In this document: positions 53,754 through 62,378 of the stretch, in pieces | Position numbering within the stretch: the first letter of the stretch is position 1 | Layout: each line of letters starts with the position of its first letter | Made by a program: the position numbers and the translations under genes | Source of the DNA: Prevotella sp. UBA2725 | GTDB lineage: Bacteria; Bacteroidota; Bacteroidia; Bacteroidales; Bacteroidaceae | Assembly (NCBI GenBank): GCA_002353825.1 | Contig: DEKJ01000035.1 | Location: forward strand, 1-64,000 | DNA: 64,000 nt | Direction: 5' to 3' | Notes under the pieces: generated by a model | Seen by the model: the letters and a program-made list of their open reading frames with translations, nothing else | Database searches by the model: none | What the model was told of the DNA's origin: nothing

Positions 53754-54253
53754 TATAGATCCCCTTCGCTAACTGAAGACAAGACCCTTAAATCAATATT
53801 ACCGTTGTCTGCTAAGCTAAATTCTATAGCTGAACTATTTTCAACCAGAAAATCCCTAATGGTGAATCCGGAATGCTTTAGACCCTTTAGGTAATATCTA
53901 CCATCTTTTCTGTCATACAGAATTACGGGATATTCCTTTACAGATTGATTGCCGAAAAAGTTATCAATATTATATTCAAGCTTATTAAATATTTTATCTT
54001 CTATGTTAACTATATTGCAGGTTCTTGATGTAGTCCTGTAAAGGGGACATTGGCTTTTAATAAAGTCAAGAGCCTTTAAATAGTCCGATTTATATATTTG
54101 GAAACATACTGGTATCTCTTCACCTGGCTGAACCAAACTAAATGATATAAAGTTATTTATCTCTCCAGAGAGGTTTAGACTTGTTTCTCCGGAATATCCA
54201 AATGATTGCTTCCACCCGCTATCTTGTCTCTTTATGTATTTTATATAATTCAT
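53753..54253 (-). CDS. stand-alone paralogue of the McrB N-terminal domain
   Basis: A 166-residue protein colinear with residues ~15-170 of the McrB-like protein directly downstream: QDSGWKQSFGYSGETSLNLS vs QDSGLKLSPCNSGESSINLS; SDYLKAL..CPLYRTTS vs VDFVKAL..LPLYTTSS; NDNFFG-like IDNFFG vs NDFFG; RKDGRYYLKGL vs RKDGRIYLNKL; FTIRDFLVENSSAIEFS vs FSIRDFLVENISTISFS. It therefore arose by duplication of the putative recognition domain. It has no ATPase part. It may bind DNA, modulate McrB, or give a second specificity. Confidence 0.85.
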   Translation of the reverse strand: MNYIKYIKRQDSGWKQSFGYSGETSLNLSGEINNFISFSLVQPGEEIPVCFQIYKSDYLKALDFIKSQCPLYRTTSRTCNIVNIEDKIFNKLEYNIDNFFGNQSVKEYPVILYDRKDGRYYLKGLKHSGFTIRDFLVENSSAIEFSLADNGNIDLRVLSSVSEGDL

Positions 54254-55317
54254 TATCTCAGAATGTTATTTTTGATTAGATAATAGAGTATAGCGTAAAT
54301 AGTATTTACACTAACAGCATTCCCGGCCTCTTTATACATAGCACCATTCGACACCCTTGCTAAAGAAGCCTTTTCAGCAAAATCATTAGGGAATCCTTGA
54401 AGCATAAATGCTTCTTTGGGCGTTAATTTCCGAATTGGGATACCAGCTAACTCCTCTTTGGACATTCTTTCTGATGGTCTTATTTTGCCATGAGATAGGA
54501 TGAACTCATCACTGTAATAATTATCTTGACATGCCCTATGCATCTTATGCATAGATGCAGTCAATGGACGAGCAATAATTAAATCAATATCTGATTTTGA
54601 TTTAAAGCCTCCAGTGCCATCAGATAGAATTGTCGGCTTAACCTTCTCAGAAAGATAATATTTTTTATCAACTTTCGCGTCAAGGATATCCAAAACACTT
54701 CCATAAAAATCAAGACTACATTTTGAGCGATCTATGGAAGAAAAGGATTCCTTTACAAGTTCTGCAGAAAAGTTAAAGTTCCCATATGTCTTCTTTCTTG
54801 CCACAATAATGGTTCTCTGCCTTTTCTGAGGCAGTCCAAAGTCTTCGGTATTAAATATGTCATGTTGTACATTATACCCGGCTTTTTCGAGATAATATAG
54901 TATGACCTTAAAGGTATTCCCTTTATCATGGTTGACTAAATTTCGAACATTTTCAAGAATAAGATAGTTTGGTTTTTTCTTCTTAACAATATCCATAATT
55001 CGAAAGAACATCTGACCTCGGTCTTCTGCGAAGCCTGCTTGCTTTCCCATCATACTAAAAGTTTGGCAAGGGAATCCACCTGTTAGTATATCTATTTTAG
55101 GAAGCGAATTGAATCTTTTCCTATCGTTTATAAATGTCACGATATCTCCTAAAACAGTTTCTCCTTGAGTGTCAAAGTTGGCCATATATGTTTTGGTGGC
55201 ATTTTTGTCTATTTCAGAAAAGCCAATAGTAACAAATGGGACATGTAAATCTTTACTTACATATTCCATAGCCTTTCTGAATCCTCCCACTCCGGAAAAT
55301 AATTCTAGATGCTTCAT
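54253..55317 (-). CDS. C5-cytosine DNA methyltransferase 2
   Basis: A 354-residue m5C methyltransferase: motif I ELFSGVGGFRKAME, catalytic cysteine in TGGFPCQTFSMMGKQ, ENVRNL (VI), RQRTIIVARK (VIII), AGNAVSVNTIYAIL (X). The target recognition region (about 175-270) differs from methyltransferase 1. The gene is AT-rich compared with the window average. It overlaps methyltransferase 1 by 4 bp and abuts the McrB-N gene by one base. Its methylation could either protect the host or create the mark that the McrB-like system must ignore. Confidence 0.92.
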   Translation of the reverse strand: MKHLELFSGVGGFRKAMEYVSKDLHVPFVTIGFSEIDKNATKTYMANFDTQGETVLGDIVTFINDRKRFNSLPKIDILTGGFPCQTFSMMGKQAGFAEDRGQMFFRIMDIVKKKKPNYLILENVRNLVNHDKGNTFKVILYYLEKAGYNVQHDIFNTEDFGLPQKRQRTIIVARKKTYGNFNFSAELVKESFSSIDRSKCSLDFYGSVLDILDAKVDKKYYLSEKVKPTILSDGTGGFKSKSDIDLIIARPLTASMHKMHRACQDNYYSDEFILSHGKIRPSERMSKEELAGIPIRKLTPKEAFMLQGFPNDFAEKASLARVSNGAMYKEAGNAVSVNTIYAILYYLIKNNILR

Positions 55318-56465
55318 TTAATAAATTTCATTATGCCTAAACCTATTGCTCTTGCCAATTTTACTGGTACTGCATTTCCTACTTGCGCATACCATGAGTT
55401 TTGTGGTCCTGTGAGAATATAATCATCGGGGAAGGTCTGAATTCTTGCAGCTTCTCTTGGACTTAAACCTCGAGCTTCCCATGGGTGAATATACATATTG
55501 CAATCAAATCTCATGTGTGACGTTATAGTTTTGCAAATGACATTTTCATCCAATTTGAAATATTTATCTTTAAAAATTCCATTTCTTCTTGCATATGGCA
55601 TTATATCAGCTATAGACTCATGAAGAGAGTTGGCTCCTTGAGGTAGTCTTTTAAAAATTTCAATATCACGTGGATTATTATACCTGTTTTTGTGGTTGTA
55701 CAATTTTGTTATCACTCTATCTCCATTGATGAATTTATAAAATTCAGTATGTGGATAATTAAAGTCCCTAACCGTTAAACCTGATTCTGTATTCTCTATA
55801 TTAGCTTTGCCTTTTTCTTTCTTTGCCTCCAAGTGTGGCAGACCATACAAAGCATCCCTTAGAACAAACGGTTTCCGTTTCTCTTTTTCGATTTCTGAGA
55901 ATATAGATTCAGGATCGATCCCCATTCTGTTACCGATCATTATGAAACGCTCTCTATTCTGTGGAACACCGAAATCTTGGGCATATAATAACTTGAAAGA
56001 AAACTTATAATCACTTCCAAGGAAGTCCTTAAAGTTCTCTTCTATCTCATTATATTTTTTAGCCATGCCTCTAACATTTTCCATAATAAAGAATTCCGGA
56101 CGAATTTTACTTAGAAATGTAAGATAAGCTTTGTAAAGTTGATTCCTAGGATCATCAATTATCCTTTGTCTATTTGCGGCGCTGAATCCTTGACATGGAG
56201 GGCCACCACAAACTAATGTTATATTATGGTCATTTAATGCACTATAATCTTTTATATGTTGGTTCAATATATTAATATCACCAACGAACATATGGTCATC
56301 GTCGATATTATGATTGAGCTTATAAGTGTTGGCAAAAGCATTGACTATTTCGTTTGCAAACCAAGGGGTAAAACCAGCTTGTTCTAAACCGGTACTCAAA
56401 CCTCCGCAGCCTGCAAACAGATCTACCATCAAATATTTATTGCCTTTTTGCATTTGATTAACCAA
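55314..56465 (-). CDS. C5-cytosine DNA methyltransferase 1
   Basis: A 383-residue m5C methyltransferase: motif I DLFAGCGGLSTGLE, catalytic cysteine in CGGPPCQGFSAANRQ, ENVRGM (VI), NRERFIMIGNR (VIII), VGNAVPVKLARAIG (X), with PREAARIQTFPDDYI just before. The recognition region is distinct from the neighbour, so the two probably methylate different sequences. AT-rich like methyltransferase 2, unlike the helicase upstream, which hints at separate acquisition. It overlaps the helicase gene by 8 bp. Confidence 0.92.
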   Translation of the reverse strand: MVNQMQKGNKYLMVDLFAGCGGLSTGLEQAGFTPWFANEIVNAFANTYKLNHNIDDDHMFVGDINILNQHIKDYSALNDHNITLVCGGPPCQGFSAANRQRIIDDPRNQLYKAYLTFLSKIRPEFFIMENVRGMAKKYNEIEENFKDFLGSDYKFSFKLLYAQDFGVPQNRERFIMIGNRMGIDPESIFSEIEKEKRKPFVLRDALYGLPHLEAKKEKGKANIENTESGLTVRDFNYPHTEFYKFINGDRVITKLYNHKNRYNNPRDIEIFKRLPQGANSLHESIADIMPYARRNGIFKDKYFKLDENVICKTITSHMRFDCNMYIHPWEARGLSPREAARIQTFPDDYILTGPQNSWYAQVGNAVPVKLARAIGLGIMKFIK

Positions 56466-58113
56466 TTCTTTCTAATTTATCATTTATTACATAGACAGGA
56501 CTTTCTGCCGTATTCTGGACATTTGCCTTCCCATCTATAAATGGTCCTATAAGGTAGTACTTAGGACGAACCTTGATAGTTCCATTTTTTAACATGATAC
56601 CCCATTTCCCATCTTGCTTAAAGGGAATATATCCATTGCAGTATGGATGCATATCCTCATAGATCGGTGGGACAACGGTGCGGTTGTGACGATCGCAGAC
56701 ACCAAACAAACCATTCTTCCGGAAAATGTTATATTCCCCAAGAGCAACGGCATTGTTGGCATCTTCAGTCCTCACTTGATTGCCGTTATCAGCATGCTCG
56801 ACCAACGACATCTGTTCGTTTCCCTCACTATAGTCGGGGTCACGGGAATTTTCATCAAATATTATGTCACGACCAATACCTGTTCCGTCGTTATATCCTT
56901 CTCCATCGTCATCATGACCGATGAAATGTTTATGCCAGAAACGACGAGCCATAGGTGTTCCGAAGCGATTGTATAAGCCGACATTGTCAAGTATGATGGA
57001 CTTATCTTTCCCCGGGGACTTGCGAAGAGCTCGACCTACTTGCTGAAGATAAAGAGCAAGAGATTTTGTTGGACGAGCAAGCTGAACGAATTCTATATCA
57101 GGACAATCGAATCCTTCCGAGAAAATGTTGACGTTTACGATAACCTCGATTTTTCCTTCTTTGAAATCGTTAATCATGTCCTGTCGATCGGATGCTGGCG
57201 TTGTTCCGTCTATCATGCATATCCTGACACCGTGGCTTGCATATAATTCGCAGATGTTGTGTGCATGCCTGCGGTCAATGGCATAGATGATGCCCTTCTT
57301 TCCCTTGACGAATTGTTCATAGCTCTTATAAAGCTCTGCACGAATATGATCACGGTCGAAGAGAGAGCTCAGTTCTGATTCCAGGTAGTCGCCGTCAGCA
57401 CCATAGCGATTGATGTTGTTGACAGTATGCTGGATATCAGAATTCTTCTTGATGGAGATGTAGTCATAGTTGGAAAGGTAGCCATTGTTGACGAACCATT
57501 CAACTCCTTTTGAAAGGACAATATCATCGAATAAGGATGTAAATCCTGAATGATTCATGCGCCAGGGCGTAGCCGTCACACCGAGTTTCTTGCTATTGGG
57601 GTACATCTCCCATAGTCGCTGGTAACCTGGTGCCATAGAATGATGTGCTTCATCAATGATGATGAAGTCAAATCTTTCATCAAGCATACGGGCATAGTTA
57701 CGTCTGCTCATGAATGTCTGTATGGAAGCAACCTGTACTGGTCGGGCAAGATCCATTGGCTTTCCACTCTGTATGATACCGTGAGAAACTCCCGATAACT
57801 TCTTGCTGGCTTGATCGATAAGCTCCTTACGGTGCGCACAAACAAGAATATGGGATTCGGGGCTATTCTGTTGGCACCAACGCAAGATATCTCTTACTAT
57901 CGAAGTAAAGACTATCGTCTTGCCTGTGCCTGTTGGCATCTGTAGCATGACATTATCCACAGAGTCCCATAAGGTATAGACATTCTTCTTCATCTCCGAC
58001 TGATACGGACGTAGTCCTGTATCATCCGAATGAATATGGCTAAACCTTATTCTTGGACCCTTGAATGGCTCCACATGGTCAACCTCTAGATCAAGATAGT
58101 CTTCGTTTATCAT
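56458..58113 (-). CDS. SF2 DEAH helicase with C-terminal WG repeats
   Basis: A 551-residue superfamily 2 helicase. RecA-like domain 1 has a Q-like RPYQSEM, Walker A PTGTGKTIV (about 60) and DEAHH (about 155); domain 2 has VNIFSEGFDCPDIE and the motif VI QQVGRALRKS. Residues ~455-545 form two WG repeats (KNGLFGVCDR, DGKWGIMLKNG), unusual on a helicase and likely a beta-rich interaction module. It overlaps AIPR and methyltransferase 1 by 4 and 8 bp. It probably unwinds or translocates on invading DNA for the system. Confidence 0.9.
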   Translation of the reverse strand: MINEDYLDLEVDHVEPFKGPRIRFSHIHSDDTGLRPYQSEMKKNVYTLWDSVDNVMLQMPTGTGKTIVFTSIVRDILRWCQQNSPESHILVCAHRKELIDQASKKLSGVSHGIIQSGKPMDLARPVQVASIQTFMSRRNYARMLDERFDFIIIDEAHHSMAPGYQRLWEMYPNSKKLGVTATPWRMNHSGFTSLFDDIVLSKGVEWFVNNGYLSNYDYISIKKNSDIQHTVNNINRYGADGDYLESELSSLFDRDHIRAELYKSYEQFVKGKKGIIYAIDRRHAHNICELYASHGVRICMIDGTTPASDRQDMINDFKEGKIEVIVNVNIFSEGFDCPDIEFVQLARPTKSLALYLQQVGRALRKSPGKDKSIILDNVGLYNRFGTPMARRFWHKHFIGHDDDGEGYNDGTGIGRDIIFDENSRDPDYSEGNEQMSLVEHADNGNQVRTEDANNAVALGEYNIFRKNGLFGVCDRHNRTVVPPIYEDMHPYCNGYIPFKQDGKWGIMLKNGTIKVRPKYYLIGPFIDGKANVQNTAESPVYVINDKLERIG

Positions 58114-60467
58114 TTGTTATCCTCCCAGCCTGCATCTTCGACTTTTTCCAAAATCTCCAATGCATATTTTGACTGCCGGAATGTGAGTTTCTTCTTCGCT
58201 TTTACGGTATAACCGACCTGCCCCATAAAGGCACGGTCTTTTGGTGTTAATGTTCCCGGATGTTCAATGCTCCAGCTACGAATATCAAGCCAGGTCTCAG
58301 CAGGATACTGAGAGGCTTGGTCTATTACCTTAAGCTGACTCTCTGTGAGCGACTCATCAAGATTGCCCTGAGCTGAGCAAAGAGACAATGGGAACTGGTA
58401 CTTATCGCGATCCACACTGATCTTTGTCTTCAGCGCATCCCAGCAAAGAGACTTCTTGGTCCATTCGTTAATGTTCTCGCCCTCTTTGATCTTTATGATA
58501 TGATCATAAATAACCGTATGTATCTTCTTTACAAACAGAAGAACTTTGAACAATACTGTATCCTTAATCTTCTGAATGTCTTCAGCTGGAATTTCACGAG
58601 GAATATATTTGTTAAGCCTTTTGCCATTAGCGGCGGTATAGGGCTCTTTTATCTTGTACGTAATGTGTTCTGCTCCACAAGCCAACTTGGCATAAACACT
58701 GAACATACTAATAGTCATCTCATTATATACGGACGGCGTAATAACACACTGCTCTTTCCAAATGGCATCAAGATTCAGAGACTTGTCTGAAAGTAATGAG
58801 AGAAGAGCAAGTGTATACGCTACCATATTTGACTTGTAGCCTGGAAGTTGTATTCCGTCTTTGCCATAGTAGGCATCAATAGCCTTGAAGAGAATCGCTT
58901 TGGCTATGGTACGATGATACCGTGTCACATCGAAACGAATACCGCTTCGTTGAGTACGAGTAAAGAATTCGCTATAGTTGTTTTCTCCACCCTTGCAGAC
59001 GAGGGCTGGATTCTGATCCCATGCCATCATAAACTTAGACAGGAATGTCTTGTCTATCATCTGTTCCTTAGGGTATTCAGCATAGAATTCTTTCTCTGTC
59101 TTACCCTGAGCCGGATGTTTGGCATTATCGAGATACTGACCACGCGTACGCTCAAAGAACCATTTAGAAATGGGTTTGTTGTTTGAGTTCAGTACCCATT
59201 CTTCACGGGAACGCTGCTCAATATCAATTAGGAACGGTTCGTTGATATTGTGGTCCGACTTCTTAATGGCACTCTGTGTATTGGCAAATTTAGATATTTT
59301 CGGGACTATTGAGGTCAAATCATCAGGATTTTTGATGACAGAGACCTTCATAGCTACAAACACAGTGGAAAGAGAATGTATATCTACATTCTTCATGTTC
59401 ATAACAGCACTGATAGCGGCTGTCGTCTGGCCACCATTAACAATCTGCCAGTTTCTAATCTTAACAATGGCGTTCTTTTGTTCATTCAAAACCACGTCAG
59501 ACGCTGTAGCGGAGATACCATTATTATAGGAAAAGAACATGTCAGGTTCAGGATCTGAATCTGTAATACCCTTGCGAATATCTGCAGCGGTTGCATGATG
59601 CCCAATGAGGGTATCACGAATACCTTTGTTAGAGGCACCCTTGAACTGGAGGAATGTTCTGACATTCATCTCCAAAATCTGCTGATGATACTTATGGTAT
59701 ACCTGTGAAAGAATAATTCCGGGGATAATACAGAGGTAACATGATACCTTATCTGATACATCCGGCATCTTCACACAGGGAAGGGTACAGTTGTAATCTG
59801 TCTCGAAATTGACTACAATAGGATTACGACCAGAGATGATATTATCCTGCTGCATGATGCGCTTGGCATCCCAAACGTAAAATTCGCAGGTCGTACCTAC
59901 TTCAAGCTCTATGGTGTCCTTTTCATAGTCGTTCGGCATGATGGCATTCGTAAGGATGAACAAACGAATGCGATCTATATGATTTGTTTTATTAATCAGT
60001 GTCGCAACCTCGAACAAATCGCTTTTGTCATCTTCAATTTTAGAGAAGATGCTACCAGACAATGACTGATCATAGAATCTTTGCAACCAATTGAAATGAC
60101 GGTCAATCTCCGAGGCAGAGATACGCTTACTCTTTGTCGGATCAACATAAAGTGTCAGAAGAAGATCTACTGTGGTTTCTTCATCATCGCCACTAAATCC
60201 CCATCCATCAAGAGCAACACCGTTGGTTGAATTATACGAGCATAGGTTAACCTGGTTTAGGTCACCTACACCTTGAATATATCCGACAACAATTTCCGTA
60301 AGTTCATCTTTAGGACTTTCTGCCATCATAAGTTGGTCATCCAATCCATCCTTGAAGGACTCCACTTCAGATTGCTCCTTTTCAAGAACCTTCCCGAGAG
60401 CCTCACTTACATAACTATTGTCGTCAGCTGGCTTGAAATCATCGAAATCATCAAATTGGTCTGCCAT
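58110..60467 (-). CDS. AIPR-family abortive-infection protein
   Basis: A 785-residue AIPR protein (named for abortive phage-infection resistance). The core (about 270-560) contains YNNGISATASDV, WQIVNGGQTTAAISAV, VFVAMKVSVI, ISKFANTQSAIKKSDH and FFERTRGQYLD, all typical of the family; the N-terminal ~250 residues have a restriction-endonuclease-like appearance (VDLLLTLYVDPTKS, LTNAIM). AIPR proteins recur in operons with C5 methyltransferases, helicases and Vsr. It is the first long gene of the operon and overlaps the helicase by 4 bp. Confidence 0.88.
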   Translation of the reverse strand: MADQFDDFDDFKPADDNSYVSEALGKVLEKEQSEVESFKDGLDDQLMMAESPKDELTEIVVGYIQGVGDLNQVNLCSYNSTNGVALDGWGFSGDDEETTVDLLLTLYVDPTKSKRISASEIDRHFNWLQRFYDQSLSGSIFSKIEDDKSDLFEVATLINKTNHIDRIRLFILTNAIMPNDYEKDTIELEVGTTCEFYVWDAKRIMQQDNIISGRNPIVVNFETDYNCTLPCVKMPDVSDKVSCYLCIIPGIILSQVYHKYHQQILEMNVRTFLQFKGASNKGIRDTLIGHHATAADIRKGITDSDPEPDMFFSYNNGISATASDVVLNEQKNAIVKIRNWQIVNGGQTTAAISAVMNMKNVDIHSLSTVFVAMKVSVIKNPDDLTSIVPKISKFANTQSAIKKSDHNINEPFLIDIEQRSREEWVLNSNNKPISKWFFERTRGQYLDNAKHPAQGKTEKEFYAEYPKEQMIDKTFLSKFMMAWDQNPALVCKGGENNYSEFFTRTQRSGIRFDVTRYHRTIAKAILFKAIDAYYGKDGIQLPGYKSNMVAYTLALLSLLSDKSLNLDAIWKEQCVITPSVYNEMTISMFSVYAKLACGAEHITYKIKEPYTAANGKRLNKYIPREIPAEDIQKIKDTVLFKVLLFVKKIHTVIYDHIIKIKEGENINEWTKKSLCWDALKTKISVDRDKYQFPLSLCSAQGNLDESLTESQLKVIDQASQYPAETWLDIRSWSIEHPGTLTPKDRAFMGQVGYTVKAKKKLTFRQSKYALEILEKVEDAGWEDNK

Positions 60468-60560
60468 ATATAGCTCTTTCCTGTTATTTTATAGGTTGTT
60501 ATTATAATGTTATTTTTTAGAATGATACATTGCTAATCATTCATTAGTTTATAGTTGCAC

Positions 60561-60770
60561 CTAATTCAACTCATCAAATCTTAGCAAGTCATTTATATCA
60601 ACTTCTAACAATTTGGCGATCTTCATAAAGGTCTCCATAGAAGGCTGACACGTGTTCGTCACCCACTTTGAGACAGTGGTAGGCGACACACCAAGTTCTT
60701 CTGCAAGCCACTTGTTTGAATCGTTCTTTTCTGCCAAAACTACCTTGAGACGATTAAGTTGTTTGTCCAT
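60561..60770 (-). CDS. XRE-family regulator of the defence operon
   Basis: A 69-residue helix-turn-helix protein (LAEELGVSPTTVSKWVTNTCQPSMETFMKIAKLL). The start at 60770 is chosen because a -7 box at 60798-60805 puts the transcript start near 60790; an ATG at 60800 would be upstream of it. It sits 93 bp ahead of AIPR on the same strand and is well placed to control the operon, like C-proteins of restriction systems. Confidence 0.85.
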   Translation of the reverse strand: MDKQLNRLKVVLAEKNDSNKWLAEELGVSPTTVSKWVTNTCQPSMETFMKIAKLLEVDINDLLRFDELN

Positions 60771-60797
60771 ACCTTTATTATTAGTACATTGATGTTG

Positions 60798-60805
60798 CAA
60801 ATTTA
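60798..60805 (-). promoter_or_regulatory. -7 box ahead of the defence operon regulator
   Basis: TAAATTTG on the minus strand (complement of 60798-60805), 28 bases before the ATG. No clear -33 TTTG is found at the usual distance, so the promoter may be weak or regulated. Confidence 0.55.
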
Positions 60806-60940
60806 CTACATTTATTTGAGAAAGTAACCTAATAGCTATATTATTTTAATCAAGAAGAAAGAAATTTGCATTATTCTCATTTTATAGCTTGGGAATTACA
60901 TAGACGATGGTCGGTTAAAGGTGCTTCAATGAAAGTTTTC

Positions 60941-61084
60941 GTTCGACGACCAGTTTGCTGACGTTCGACTAACAATCGGTTGACGTTCGACAGTCGACTT
61001 GCTGACGAACGACGGCCGAAATGCTTATACGTGTCGACCAGTCTGCTTCCACGTGCCGCCCGATCTGCTGGCACGTGGCAAACG
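60941..61084. repeat. 22-bp-period intergenic array upstream of the defence operon
   Basis: Seven units at 60941, 60963, 60985, 61007, 61029, 61051 and 61073. The first three start gttcgac, the fourth gaacgac, the last three acgtg(t/c/g)(c/g), and most units carry ttgct or tctgct near their end. The period is exactly 22 bp, as in the arrays at 41 and 23423, but the word content is different. Confidence 0.75.
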
Positions 61085-61101
61085 ATTTAATAACTGATAG
61101 C

Positions 61102-61129
61102 CCCTTTAATGCCGAATGACATTAAAGGG
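61102..61129. terminator. terminator hairpin
   Basis: Ten-bp perfect stem ccctttaatg (61102-61111)/cattaaaggg (61120-61129) with an 8-base loop, downstream of the minus-strand gene ending at 61150. Confidence 0.65.
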
Positions 61130-61149
61130 ACTAAACATAATCCTGAATT

Positions 61150-61779
61150 TTAGTATTCATCAGTTTCAACCGGCAGATCTTTCCATTCAACGGGGATGTC
61201 ATGCATGACGGCACTCATTTCGCTCAGCCCAGCCCCTTCAAAGTGACTATTAATAGTAAGTTCATCGATTCTCTTCGTGGTTGTCGGAATCTTTTCAAAT
61301 GTGATGGTTAACATCATACCTTGGTTGGATTCTATGAGAACATTGTTGCCGAGTTGACCAAAGGTGAAATCAAAAGTTCTATAGGGAACTTGATCGTACC
61401 CCTTCAATATCGCATCTGTGAAATATTTGCTTCGACTTTTACCGGTATTAAGGACATAGATGGTGATTTCAATGTTACCGTTTTTCAAGTTGCCTATGGC
61501 TTTCTGGAACTGATATCGATAGCCATCTACGTCCATCGTATCGACGACCTGTCTTATATCGAGTTCCTTCTTGTACTCAGCGTTCCTGTCTGCAAGTTGG
61601 TTGAGTCGCTTTTCAAGATCTGCGACGGTAGCCTTGAGCGTTCTGTTGTCATTGCTGAGAGTCTTTACCTCTTTTTCCAAGGCTGTGACTCGCTGGTCGG
61701 TCGTAGGCTTAGTCTGAGCCGATACGCTCATGGTCGAAAGCAACACAAGCGTTGCTAAGATGAATGTAATCTTTCTCAT
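61150..61779 (-). CDS. secreted coiled-coil protein
   Basis: A 209-residue protein from the ATG at 61779: signal peptide (ITFILATLVLLSTMSVSAQ), a ~40-residue coiled coil (QRVTALEKEVKTLSNDNRTLKATVADLEKRL, shown here as heptads at about 28-62), and a C-terminal beta-rich domain (DVDGYRYQFQKAIGNLKNG, EITIYVLNTGK). A TATTTTTG box (complement of 61808-61815) supports this start and not the frame opening at 61848. No family recognised; probably a periplasmic or outer-membrane-associated protein. Confidence 0.72.
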   Translation of the reverse strand: MRKITFILATLVLLSTMSVSAQTKPTTDQRVTALEKEVKTLSNDNRTLKATVADLEKRLNQLADRNAEYKKELDIRQVVDTMDVDGYRYQFQKAIGNLKNGNIEITIYVLNTGKSRSKYFTDAILKGYDQVPYRTFDFTFGQLGNNVLIESNQGMMLTITFEKIPTTTKRIDELTINSHFEGAGLSEMSAVMHDIPVEWKDLPVETDEY

Positions 61780-61844
61780 AGTCTGAGTTGATGAGTTAAT
61801 ACGGAAGCAAAAATAGTGATAAAAATATCTGAGATTACCTTTGG

Positions 61845-62378
61845 TCATTTTAGCATGTTCCAGTAGTCAACGGAGAAGAGCGACAATGTCTCCTCATTCT
61901 TGACTCGTACCATCTTGACAGTATCTCCTTGTGTATTCAGTTCGAATGTGACAGTACCCTTAATAGTTTTGCCATTTGAATTGTTGGCATCAAATGTCGC
62001 GTTCATTGTCCATCCTTTAAACTCTTTGCCCTTGTAGGTTTTGAACAGCTTGTTGTACTCCTTGATTACTTTGTTATGCTGCTTCAAGGCTTCAGCAGAC
62101 TTATCCATTGCATAATCGTTCCACATCTCGTCATAGACCTTGGATACTCTTTTGAATGAGTCAGCTTTCGCAAGCATAGCCTTGCCAGCTACCGTCTCGT
62201 CGAATGTTTCATGGAGGGTGTCCATGCTCTCAAACTTCAGATCCTTCAATGAGGAAGGATCGACAAGGCTCTTCTCAAGGAAAGTCTTGGCTGCCTTCTC
62301 TGACTTGCTTTGTTTTGAGTTGCATGATAACAGGCACATGGTCATTGCCATCAATAATAGGAACGTGACTTTTTTCAT
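61845..62378 (-). CDS. predicted lipoprotein
   Basis: A 177-residue lipoprotein with lipobox LLSCNSK. The mature domain is helical at first (KAAKTFLEKSLVDPSSLKDL) and ends with beta-strands (GTVTFELNTQGDTVKMVRVK). A -7 box TAAATTTG (complement of 62422-62429) lies upstream. It overlaps the longer reading of the next gene but not its chosen start. Function unknown. Confidence 0.72.
   Translation of the reverse strand: MKKVTFLLLMAMTMCLLSCNSKQSKSEKAAKTFLEKSLVDPSSLKDLKFESMDTLHETFDETVAGKAMLAKADSFKRVSKVYDEMWNDYAMDKSAEALKQHNKVIKEYNKLFKTYKGKEFKGWTMNATFDANNSNGKTIKGTVTFELNTQGDTVKMVRVKNEETLSLFSVDYWNMLK

Noticed and set aside
46842..60800. Identification as DISARM, BREX or classical type I/III restriction
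   Set aside because: There is no DrmB/DUF1998 or PLD protein (DISARM), no PglX/PglZ (BREX), and no HsdM/HsdS or Mod/Res; only the helicase and C5 methyltransferases overlap with DISARM.
60941..61084. CRISPR array
   Set aside because: The period is 22 bp in all with no separation into conserved repeat and unique spacer, and no cas genes are present.
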